Part shown: in pieces, positions 26,397 through 36,262 of the stretch
How positions within the stretch are numbered: position 1 is the stretch's first letter
Layout of the letters: every line of letters starts with the position of its first letter
Source: Actinomycetes bacterium
GTDB lineage: Bacteria > Actinomycetota > Acidimicrobiia > Acidimicrobiales > JAJZXF01
NCBI GenBank assembly: GCA_021791755.1
Contig: JAJYWA010000012.1
Coordinates: 1-36,992 of the forward strand
Direction of reading: 5' to 3'
Length of the DNA stretch: 36,992 nucleotides
Notes under the pieces: generated by a model
Told to the model about the DNA's origin: nothing
The model's input: the letters and a program-made list of their open reading frames with translations, nothing else
Databases searched by the model: none
Program-made: the position numbers and the translations under genes

Positions 26397-26418
26397 AGGC
26401 TCATTTCTTAGTGAGCCT
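26397..26418. terminator. Possible hairpin (AGGCTCA-8nt-TGAGCCT) between the GH20 gene and the secreted-protein gene
   Basis: 7-bp perfect inverted repeat with 8-nt loop read directly; no clear U-tract, so terminator versus 5'UTR element is unresolved. Confidence 0.4.
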
Positions 26419-26534
26419 CCGTTCAGGATGCGTCGAGAAGGCTCCGTGCGGAATCCCTCCGTCGTGCACAGCTGCCTTGCTCATGGGGATAGGTAGATCT
26501 AGCGCCGGGGCAACAGTGTCGCCGGGGCACAGTG

Positions 26535-28322
26535 TCAGAGCTCTTGCGCCTGGAACCCGAGGGAGATGTCCGGACCTGCCCAGTCCGGGTCGGCGTGGCC
26601 ATCGTTGTAGCACTGGATCAGGTGCTCCAGCCACGCAACGCTGCGCACCAGCCCCCCGGCGCGGTTGCGAGCGAGCCATAGTTCCCGATAGTGCTCGGTC
26701 AGGGATGCAAGCTCTCGTGCAAAGTGGTCTCGTTGTGGCGCCGGCACTGAGTCGAGCGTCCCATCACCCTGCAGCCTCGACAGCGCATCCCTGGTGAGCA
26801 GCGATACCAGCGCGGCGGAGGCTCGGAGCTCATCCATGACGAGCGCGCCGTCTTCCGAGCGAGGCTGTGCGGCGTCCAGGCTTGCCACAGCGCGAATGAG
26901 GTGCTCTTCCACCTTTTCGAGGTCCTCGGCTCGCAGGCCGACCGTGAAGCCGTCCCCCAGCGTGAGCTGTGGGAAGTACAGGTGTAGGACCAGCGTCGAA
27001 AGGTTCGGGAACTGGCAGCTCAGCAGATCGTAGGTGTTGCCGAGAGCAATCAATGCGCCACCGATCTCCATGGATGGATCATCGAGCACGTGTAGCGAGA
27101 GAGCAGCTGCCAGATCGATCGAGCGGTTCTGCTCCCAGCACCACGAGACGGCCGCGGCGTACGCGAAGCCTGGATAGCTGATGGGCAGGTGCTGAAGGTG
27201 CCCCATATCGCCCCAGTCGGTGACGAGATAGCCTGTTGCGCCGCCGGCAAGGCCCTCTGCTGCGGCTTTGCTGCAGTTGCGGACCATGTTCCCGGTCCTT
27301 CCCAGGATGCTCAGCCAGCTGGACGTTCCTGGGCAGACCCATGTCTCTCTTCCCCCGGCGGACAGCTCGGACAGCTTCTCGCCGAATGGGTGCCAGTCCT
27401 CATACCCCCACTCACAGACGACGACATCCTCTGGGAGCTGGGGAACCAGTGACCGGTCGGCCGAGATGCGATCGCCCCAGACCAGCATCGTCCTTTGGTC
27501 CATCTCGCGCGACTCCCGGAGCTGGCGCATCCATGTCATGTACTCTGCGCCTGATCCTGGTGGCAGCTCCCACGGCTCATCGAGTCCCACATGCATCTTA
27601 TTGCTGGTGAAGCAGCTTCCGAGCTGGCCTAGCAGGTCGCGCACGAGCTCCAGGGATCCTGGGTTCGACGGGTCCAGCGTGCTGGCAGGGTGCCTCAGTC
27701 CGAAACCGTCCACACGCCCCTCGGGAGCGATCGCAAGGCTGTGGTACCTCGGGTGCCACAGCCACCGTTCCATATGTCCGAGGGTGTTCTGGTTTGGAAC
27801 CAGCTCCATGAAGCGGGCCCTGCAGAACGAGTCCAGACGGGCCAGGTCGTCAGCCGTGAGCGCGCTTGCCGCCGCCCACACGGCGTCGTGACCGCGGTAC
27901 GCGAAGGTATGCTCCATGTAGAGTTGGAGCTGGTTGACCTTCCACGAAGCGAGCAGCTCTACGAGCTGCTCGAGGGTGGCAATGGTTGGGACCTTGTCCC
28001 GGGATATATCGATCATCACGCCCCTCACCGGGAAGTCTGGCCAGTCACTGATCCTGCAACTGGGCAAGCCGTGGGGATTGAGGTGCCTGAGCTGGGCAAG
28101 CGTGCATCGCCCGTAGAACGCGCCGGCCTCGTCGGGCGCTGTGATCACGATGCCGTCGCGGTCCACCTCGAGCACGTACCCTTCGGCCTTGACGGGAGCA
28201 GATGCGTCGATGACTACGCGCTCGTCACAGTCGTCGACCAGGTCTGACCCAGGGTTCACGGAGCGAGGTCTCGGGAGAAGCCCATCCAGTATCTCCCGGG
28301 CCCGCCTGGTATCCGCGGTCAT
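26535..28322 (-). CDS. Glycoside hydrolase family 20-like beta-N-acetylhexosaminidase, apparently cytoplasmic
   Basis: SDWPDFPVRGVMIDISRDKVPTIATLEQLVELLASWKVNQLQLYMEHTFAY..., SNKMHVGLDEPWELPPGSG (H-x-G-x-D-E catalytic pair), WGDRI. No signal peptide visible. Confidence 0.85.
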   Translation of the reverse strand: MTADTRRAREILDGLLPRPRSVNPGSDLVDDCDERVVIDASAPVKAEGYVLEVDRDGIVITAPDEAGAFYGRCTLAQLRHLNPHGLPSCRISDWPDFPVRGVMIDISRDKVPTIATLEQLVELLASWKVNQLQLYMEHTFAYRGHDAVWAAASALTADDLARLDSFCRARFMELVPNQNTLGHMERWLWHPRYHSLAIAPEGRVDGFGLRHPASTLDPSNPGSLELVRDLLGQLGSCFTSNKMHVGLDEPWELPPGSGAEYMTWMRQLRESREMDQRTMLVWGDRISADRSLVPQLPEDVVVCEWGYEDWHPFGEKLSELSAGGRETWVCPGTSSWLSILGRTGNMVRNCSKAAAEGLAGGATGYLVTDWGDMGHLQHLPISYPGFAYAAAVSWCWEQNRSIDLAAALSLHVLDDPSMEIGGALIALGNTYDLLSCQFPNLSTLVLHLYFPQLTLGDGFTVGLRAEDLEKVEEHLIRAVASLDAAQPRSEDGALVMDELRASAALVSLLTRDALSRLQGDGTLDSVPAPQRDHFARELASLTEHYRELWLARNRAGGLVRSVAWLEHLIQCYNDGHADPDWAGPDISLGFQAQEL

Positions 28323-28331
28323 GCGATCACC

Positions 28332-29198
28332 TCAGATTTCCGCGCCGGTGGCCTTCGGGCGCTTCTCGTAGACTATGTACGCCTCTGCTATCTTGCCCCC
28401 AAGTCTGGCATAGGCGGAGATGACGCTGACCCATGACACCTTGACGCGGCTCCTTCCCTGCTCTCGTAGGTGCACGACGGCCGCATCGAGGATCCGTGCC
28501 CCGACGCCCTTGCCCATCAGGTCGGGTCGTACTGCTACGGGGCCGAGCACACCGTGCCGGTTCACGTCGAGCGCGCAGAAGCCACTGATCCCGTCCTCGT
28601 CCTCGGCCACGAGCAACATGGACTTGTCCAGAGCCCTCATGACCTCCTTTTTCCAGAAGCGCCAGTGGGTGTCCATGAACGAAGCGAGGTGGCTGCGATC
28701 GTCCTCGGTGGCCAGCTTCGCGCCCCCTCCAGAGACTCCGCCCAGTGTGCTCAGGTCGATCATCATGTCGAAGTTCACCGCGGTCCGCTGGTACTTGAAC
28801 CGCTCGAGGAGGCACTGCATAGCGGTCCAGGAAAGCTCCACGCCGGGAAAAAGGTAGTAAGGCGCGTCAGCCCCAATGGTGATCGTGGAGGCTGTCGCGA
28901 GATCGCGTTCGGCAGCCTCGAGAAGATCGTGGCCATGTCCCCTGCGCTGGTACGCGGGGTCGACTACGAGAAGCTTGACGAAGCCTCGGACTTCCCCGTT
29001 CGCTTCGTTCTCCTGAACAGAGGTCGCTACGACCGCCATCGTCGGGTCTCCGCGAACGCAGGCGGGTTCGTCTCGCGCGAAGAGACAGCCCAGGATCTCT
29101 CCGGCGTCCGGCGGATCCGGCAACGCTCTGCGGCAGAGCTTGGCGATCTCGCCAGCACTGGTCGCGTCCAGCGCATCGAGTGGTGTAGCGGACCTCAC
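28332..29198 (-). CDS. GNAT-family N-acetyltransferase (tandem GNAT-like)
   Basis: RGFVKLLVVDPAYQRRGHGHDLLEAAERDL and GPVAVRPDLMGKGVGARILDAAVVHLREQG: two acetyl-CoA-loop-like motifs. GTG start at 29198 overlaps the NTP-transferase TGA. Confidence 0.82.
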   Translation of the reverse strand: MRSATPLDALDATSAGEIAKLCRRALPDPPDAGEILGCLFARDEPACVRGDPTMAVVATSVQENEANGEVRGFVKLLVVDPAYQRRGHGHDLLEAAERDLATASTITIGADAPYYLFPGVELSWTAMQCLLERFKYQRTAVNFDMMIDLSTLGGVSGGGAKLATEDDRSHLASFMDTHWRFWKKEVMRALDKSMLLVAEDEDGISGFCALDVNRHGVLGPVAVRPDLMGKGVGARILDAAVVHLREQGRSRVKVSWVSVISAYARLGGKIAEAYIVYEKRPKATGAEI

Positions 29199-30202
29199 GC
29201 AGGCGCCCTGTGAGCACCCCAGAGCGGATCTGGGATAACGCCTGCTGCAACAAGGTCCTCGACCTGCTCCCGCACGGCCTTGAGATCCGCTCCGTGCGTG
29301 ACACCTATGCACCGTCCTGTTGAAGCCAAGATCCGGACTCTCTCAGGGCGCGGCCGGGAGATCATCTCTCCGACTACGTCCGGAAGCAGCAGCTCGTCGC
29401 TGTTGTCGACACCTGAGCCGCTGTGGAGCTCAGAGAAGTGGTCAAATGCCTCTTGGAGCACGGGGAAGATAGATGGCAGGAAACCCCACATGTTCACGGA
29501 CACGAGCTCGTCGCCTTTCAGGGCAACCGTGGCATCGTTGTTGCTGGCAGAGAAGGCGCCATCGTCGCGCACGGTGATCGTCTGCTCTGTGATCGCGGTC
29601 AGGTAGCCGTCGGCGTCCTGGTCGCAGGTTGCCCTCTTCACCGGCCCGTGACCTACGATCGTGTTCCGGAGCTTGAAGCCTACTAGGACATGGCTTGGCG
29701 GGTCCTGCCCCCCGCCCGTCTGTTGCTCCTGCCCCCCGCCCGTCAGATGATCGTAAAGCAGCTGGTATGACGCGGCCCCGTAGAGGTCATCCGCATTGAC
29801 CACACCGAAAGGGGCGCTGATGGCCGCACGCGTGGCAAGGACTGCTTGGGCCGTTCCACGAGGCATTCGGGCCGCTGTCGCGGCGATACTTGTCCCTGAG
29901 GCGCCAGGCATCGCCGCTGATTCCTGGCGTATGAGATCTACATGGAGATCGGCTGGCCAGCACCTCTTGATGTGGTATTCGAGCGTTGCTTCGATCTCGG
30001 CCCTGACAACCATCACCACCGACTCGAAGCCTGCCTCCATCGCATCGCGGACCGAGAGGTCGATTATCGCCTCTCCCCGCGCGCCTATTGGGGCCAGCGG
30101 TTTCAGGCCGCCATAGCGCCGGCCCAGACCTGCTGCCAAGATCACCAGCGCAGGTTTCTCAGGACACTGTCCTTTGCTTTCGGATTTCACAACGGATTTC
30201 AC
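29195..30202 (-). CDS. Sugar-1-phosphate nucleotidyltransferase (NTP_transferase)
   Basis: KPALVILAAGLGRRYGGLKPLAPIGARGEAIIDLSVRDAMEAGFESVVMVVR..., FGVVNADDLYGAASYQLLYDHL. GTG start at 30202 with GAGGAGG 7 nt upstream. Confidence 0.87.
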   Translation of the reverse strand: MKSVVKSESKGQCPEKPALVILAAGLGRRYGGLKPLAPIGARGEAIIDLSVRDAMEAGFESVVMVVRAEIEATLEYHIKRCWPADLHVDLIRQESAAMPGASGTSIAATAARMPRGTAQAVLATRAAISAPFGVVNADDLYGAASYQLLYDHLTGGGQEQQTGGGQDPPSHVLVGFKLRNTIVGHGPVKRATCDQDADGYLTAITEQTITVRDDGAFSASNNDATVALKGDELVSVNMWGFLPSIFPVLQEAFDHFSELHSGSGVDNSDELLLPDVVGEMISRPRPERVRILASTGRCIGVTHGADLKAVREQVEDLVAAGVIPDPLWGAHRAPA

Positions 30203-30241
30203 ACGGTCTCGCCTCCTCGTGGAGCTTCTCGAACACTTTAG

Positions 30242-31957
<1,716 letters not shown>

Positions 31958-32138
31958 CCGTCCGTTCCAAGCATCGGTCCCGAGCGCTGGCTCAGCATCG
32001 GTCCCGAGTCCCCAGCCTCAGCCGGTAAGCTTTCCCCGGTAGTGCCGCGCGTCGTTCTGGTCGCTAGAGTGTGGCTGTCGAGGAGCTGTACGTAAGAACA
32101 ATCAGAAGAAGGCGAAAGGATGGAGGACGAGCAGTAGC

Positions 32139-33059
32139 ATGAGACTCGCGCGCGCGCGGTGGGAATCCCGTATTGTGCTGGTTCGTCTGGATTCAGACTT
32201 GGAAGCTCCTGATGATGCAAGCGACGGAGCATCGCCGGTTGGCGTCGTTCTCGCGAGTGAGTCGAGCCATCCCGCTGCTGATGTCCTGAGGGAGGCGTTG
32301 GCGTCAGCGGTCGACCTGCGAGGCCCGGGCATCGCCGAGGTCGCGCTGGCCGATCTCGAGTTGCTCAGCCCGGTGGCCAACCCGTCCAAGCTGCTCGGAG
32401 TGGGCGACAACTACGCTGACCATGCCGACGAGCTCGGTGACGAACGCCCTCTGGCTCCTTTGCTGTTCCTGAAGGCGACGAGCGCCATCATAGGTCCTCT
32501 GGACCTGGTGACCTTCAGCCTTGCTGACTCTCAGCAGGTTGACTTCGAGGCGGAGCTTGCGGTGGTAATCGGCGCCCGCTGCCGGAGTGTGCCTTCTGAG
32601 GAGGCCCTCGAACACGTTCTGGGCTACACCCTGTGCAACGATGTGTCGGCGCGTGATGCGCAGTACGAGGTTGGTGGTCAGTGGATGAGGGGCAAGTCCT
32701 TCGACACCTTCGCGCCTCTCGGACCCTGGATCGTGACGCGAGACGAGATTCCCGCTCCGGTCGACCTTCGCATCACCTGCAAGGTCAACGGCGAGACCAT
32801 GCAGGACAGCAGGACGTCGCGGATGATCTTCGGCGTCGCGGAGATCGTGGCCTACGCCTCACGGTTCATGACGCTGGAGCCGGGCGATGTCATCTCGACC
32901 GGGACGCCCTCGGGTGTCGGTTCGGGCCGCAAGCCGCCCGTTTTCCTGCGCGATGGCGATGTTGTAGAGGTCGAGGTGGAGCGCGTGGGCGCGTTGAGGA
33001 ACGTCGTGAGAGCCGTTGCCGACAGAGCGCCGTCCTCTGGTGGCTTGCGAACCGCCTGA
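32139..33059 (+). CDS. Fumarylacetoacetate hydrolase (FAH) family protein
   Basis: KLLGVGDNYADHADELG, VDFEAELAVVIG, GYTLCNDVSARDAQ, GKSFDTFAPLGPWIVTRDEI, FMTLEPGDVISTGTPSGVG, FLRDGDVVEVEVERVG. Confidence 0.95.
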   Translation: MRLARARWESRIVLVRLDSDLEAPDDASDGASPVGVVLASESSHPAADVLREALASAVDLRGPGIAEVALADLELLSPVANPSKLLGVGDNYADHADELGDERPLAPLLFLKATSAIIGPLDLVTFSLADSQQVDFEAELAVVIGARCRSVPSEEALEHVLGYTLCNDVSARDAQYEVGGQWMRGKSFDTFAPLGPWIVTRDEIPAPVDLRITCKVNGETMQDSRTSRMIFGVAEIVAYASRFMTLEPGDVISTGTPSGVGSGRKPPVFLRDGDVVEVEVERVGALRNVVRAVADRAPSSGGLRTA

Positions 33060-33157
33060 GCTACGCTTGCCTCAGCCAGCAGGTGTTGGTGGCGGAAGGC
33101 ATGCCTGCGCGGGCGGGGCATTGCGGGGCATTGACAGTGGTGCAGATGATCTAACAG

Positions 33158-34330
33158 GTGATCCAGGAGGAAGACACGAGAGTGGTTGACGCAAGACCAT
33201 CGAACGAGTTTCGATCTCTGGGCTTCGAGGCTTCCCGGGCAGCGGATCTAATGGCGGAGCATGGCGTCGGTGCGGTGCTCGTGAGCCTGCCCGAGAACGT
33301 CTATTACACGACCGGCTACCCCTGTATCACTGGTACCGGAAATCCGATCCTGTTCAATCTGAGGAATCGCCTGCCAGCGTTTGCGTGCATCGGGTCGGAT
33401 GGCGCGCCGGCGCTGCTCTGCTGGGCGTTCTCCACCTATGGCGTGACCTTTGGCGCCGAGAGAGTGGTGGGCTACGAGGACCTGGACACTGCGGTCAGCT
33501 CGGTTCGCCAAGTGGTCTCGGAGCAGCTCAGCGCCGGCGAGAAGCTCGGCATCGAGTCGACATGTCCCCACTACGTTCTCGAAGCTCTGGCGGAGGACGG
33601 CATTGGCTCCGAGAGGTTGGTCGTGGTCGACTCGCTTCTAAGATCCTTGCGCCTCATCAAGTCTCCTCGCGAGCTGGAGGTTCTCGAGAAGAGCCTGGAA
33701 ATTGCGGAGTCCTGCGTCGACGAGTTGTTCTCCGTGCTGACCGTCGGTTCGTCGCGCCTAGCGCTCATCAACGAGGCCAAGCGGTACCTCTTCGAGCGCG
33801 GGGTCGACGGGATAAGCCACATAACCATCTCCTTCGGTACAGAGAACCCGGAGATCGCCATCGACGAGACCCTTGCCGAGAACAAGCTCATCACCTTGGA
33901 CGTAGGGGCTATGGTAGGCGGCTACTGTTCTGACAACCGCCGTTACGGGTTCTCGGGCGAGATCCCAGAGCAGATCAGCCATCTCTACGAGTCGATGGTC
34001 GGAGTCGTGGACTCGATCGGGGCGGTCCTGAAACCTGGAACGCCGTACTCGGACCTGTTCGCGTACGGCAAGAAGCTCCTGATCGACTCCAACATCACCG
34101 GCCATGAGTGGCTGAACCACGTAGGTCATTCCATAGGCCTCGAGATCGAGGAGGACTGGATAGACGACCGGGTGGGGCCGCGCATCGAAGAAGGCATGGT
34201 GGTTGCGATAGAGCTCTACACCATCACCGATGAGCTGGTTCCCATCGGCAACGAGGAGACGTACCACATCACTGGGACCGGCACGAAGAGGATGTCTATG
34301 CTTCCCCGCGTGCTGCACCGTGTGGCGTGA
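33158..34330 (+). CDS. M24 family (Xaa-Pro peptidase/creatinase fold) metallohydrolase
   Basis: LRSLRLIKSPRELEVLEKSLEIAE, ITLDVGAMVGGYCSDNRR (D..D), GHSIGLEIEE (H), VVAIELYTI (E), EETYHIT (E): complete ligand set. Start could be GTG 33158 or GTG 33182. Confidence 0.9.
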   Translation: MIQEEDTRVVDARPSNEFRSLGFEASRAADLMAEHGVGAVLVSLPENVYYTTGYPCITGTGNPILFNLRNRLPAFACIGSDGAPALLCWAFSTYGVTFGAERVVGYEDLDTAVSSVRQVVSEQLSAGEKLGIESTCPHYVLEALAEDGIGSERLVVVDSLLRSLRLIKSPRELEVLEKSLEIAESCVDELFSVLTVGSSRLALINEAKRYLFERGVDGISHITISFGTENPEIAIDETLAENKLITLDVGAMVGGYCSDNRRYGFSGEIPEQISHLYESMVGVVDSIGAVLKPGTPYSDLFAYGKKLLIDSNITGHEWLNHVGHSIGLEIEEDWIDDRVGPRIEEGMVVAIELYTITDELVPIGNEETYHITGTGTKRMSMLPRVLHRVA

Positions 34331-34434
34331 GTCATGAACGGTTGTGGAACCGGATCGTGTGGAACCGGATCGTTGGCTCTAGACGCCGTCCATCTTGACT
34401 GGCGTGGATGGCCTGGCTGCCTTGAAAGGATGAT

Positions 34435-35457
34435 GTGACGGTGTTGCGGATCGGAATGGTTGGGCTTGGCCTCATCTCGGCGGCTCATGGGCATGGGTAC
34501 GAGCTCGAGAAGGACCTGGTGGAGGTAGTCGCGGTCTGCGACAGCGCGGACGAGATGGCAGCGGCGAGGGCCAAGGTCATCGGCTGCAAGGGCTACACGG
34601 ACTATGACGAGCTCCTGGGTGACCACGAGATCGATGCTGTTGATCTCATGGTCCCGCACCACCTGCACTTTCCGATGGCGAAGGCAGCTCTCGAGGCAGG
34701 AAAGCACGTCATCGTGGAAAAGCCGCTCGCGAACAGCTCTGTCGAGGCGGAGCAGCTCGTCGCGCTTGCGAAGGCGAAGGGCTTGGTGATCAGCGTGGCG
34801 GAGAACACTCGGTTCGTGGCTGCGTACCTGGCATTGCAAAAGGTTCTGGAGGATGGTCGCCTAGGCGAGATACGTCTCATCAGGACTTTCATCGCGGGGA
34901 GCGAGGTCGTGCGGTTGTCGGATCCTACGCTGTGGAAGGGGAGCCGCATCGGGTCAGGCGGTGGGACCATCATGGACGCGGGGGCTCACTCGTTCTACCT
35001 GCTGTACTGGCTTTTCGGAGAGATCAAGAAGGTGCGGGCCGTCCAGTACAAGATGGTGCCCGAGAGCGAGGTGGAGGACCACGCGATCGTTTCGGGCACG
35101 CTGGACGGCGGGGCGATCTTCAGCACGGAGTTCACGTTCACAGCCGAGATTCCCTGGACGGAGCGGCTGGAGGTGTACGGGAGCACGGGGAGCGTCATCA
35201 TCGATCAACTCGCCGACCCGCCTGCGGTCTGGTACCGGGACGAGTGGGATGCCAAAGGCACTCCCCTCGAAGGGGTTGGCTCCGACGTGTTCGGCTGGAA
35301 GCTCCATTCGATAGCCGATGGCGTGCGGGACTTCGCCAGGGCTGTCGTCGAGCACAGAGCTCCCCAGGTGGACCCAGAGCTTGGCATACGGGCCTTGCGG
35401 GTGATCGAGCGCGCGTACGAGTCTGTCGCTCGCGACAGCAAAGAGCTGGAGGTATAG
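34435..35457 (+). CDS. Gfo/Idh/MocA family oxidoreductase
   Basis: LRIGMVGLGLISAAHGHGYELEKDLVEVVAVCDS (Rossmann), HVIVEKPLANSSVEAEQLVALAKAKGLVISVAENTRF, GGGTIMDAGAHSFYLLYWLFGE. Confidence 0.94.
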   Translation: MTVLRIGMVGLGLISAAHGHGYELEKDLVEVVAVCDSADEMAAARAKVIGCKGYTDYDELLGDHEIDAVDLMVPHHLHFPMAKAALEAGKHVIVEKPLANSSVEAEQLVALAKAKGLVISVAENTRFVAAYLALQKVLEDGRLGEIRLIRTFIAGSEVVRLSDPTLWKGSRIGSGGGTIMDAGAHSFYLLYWLFGEIKKVRAVQYKMVPESEVEDHAIVSGTLDGGAIFSTEFTFTAEIPWTERLEVYGSTGSVIIDQLADPPAVWYRDEWDAKGTPLEGVGSDVFGWKLHSIADGVRDFARAVVEHRAPQVDPELGIRALRVIERAYESVARDSKELEV

Positions 35458-35461
35458 GAGA

Positions 35462-36262
35462 ATGCGGACGGCGCGACCGGTTGTTATCACAGCATGCGCG
35501 AACGAGAGCTGGCTGTGGCCTAGCAAAGGAGGCGGTCCGGACACGGGGGTGGATCTGGACGAGCTGATCGCTGAAAGCGTGCGCTGCAAGGATGCGGGGG
35601 CTGCGGTGATGCATGTTCACACCGAAGGCGTCTGGGCTGAGGCGATCGATGGCATACGCGCCAAGACCGACCTGCTGGTCCAGTGCGGGATGTCGACGCT
35701 TCCGAAGGGTCCTCGCATGGCGGTCTTCGAGCACAAGGCGGAGATGATCTCCATCATGCTTGCGCACCATGACGAGGCGTTCGCGAACGTGCAGAACCAC
35801 GAGCTCCATCCGCGCGAGGAGCTGGTGGACTACGCAATGGTCTGCCGGGAGCACGGGGTTAAGCCGGAGTGCGAGATCTGGCACAGCGGCTCGATCTGGA
35901 ACCTCGAGTACTTAAAGGACGGCGGCCACCTCGATGAGCCGGTGATCACTACGCTGTTCTTCGGCTGGCCGGGAGGCACCTGGTCTCCGCCGACCGTGGA
36001 GGAGTACCTGTACCGTCGAAAGCTCATGCCGTCTGGGTGCGTTTCCAGCGTGAGCGTGATGGGCGAGCACCAAAGGGAGGTTCACACGATTGCGGTGCAG
36101 ATGGGCGATCACTTACGGGTCGGAACCGAGGACTGGCCTTTCAACCGGGCTGGAGAGAGGGCATCCACCTCGGAGCTCGTGGCCGAGGCCGCAGAGATGG
36201 TCGAGCTTCTCGGAGGCCGCGTTGCAACCGTCGCGGAGGCGAGAGAGCTGATGGGGCTGTGA
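35462..36262 (+). CDS. BKACE (beta-keto acid cleavage enzyme, DUF849) family protein
   Basis: PVVITACANES, CKDAGAAVMHVHTEG (HxH), VQCGMSTLPKGP, ECEIWHSGSIWNLEYL, VGTEDWPFNRAGERASTSELV (conserved Glu). Confidence 0.88.
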   Translation: MRTARPVVITACANESWLWPSKGGGPDTGVDLDELIAESVRCKDAGAAVMHVHTEGVWAEAIDGIRAKTDLLVQCGMSTLPKGPRMAVFEHKAEMISIMLAHHDEAFANVQNHELHPREELVDYAMVCREHGVKPECEIWHSGSIWNLEYLKDGGHLDEPVITTLFFGWPGGTWSPPTVEEYLYRRKLMPSGCVSSVSVMGEHQREVHTIAVQMGDHLRVGTEDWPFNRAGERASTSELVAEAAEMVELLGGRVATVAEARELMGL

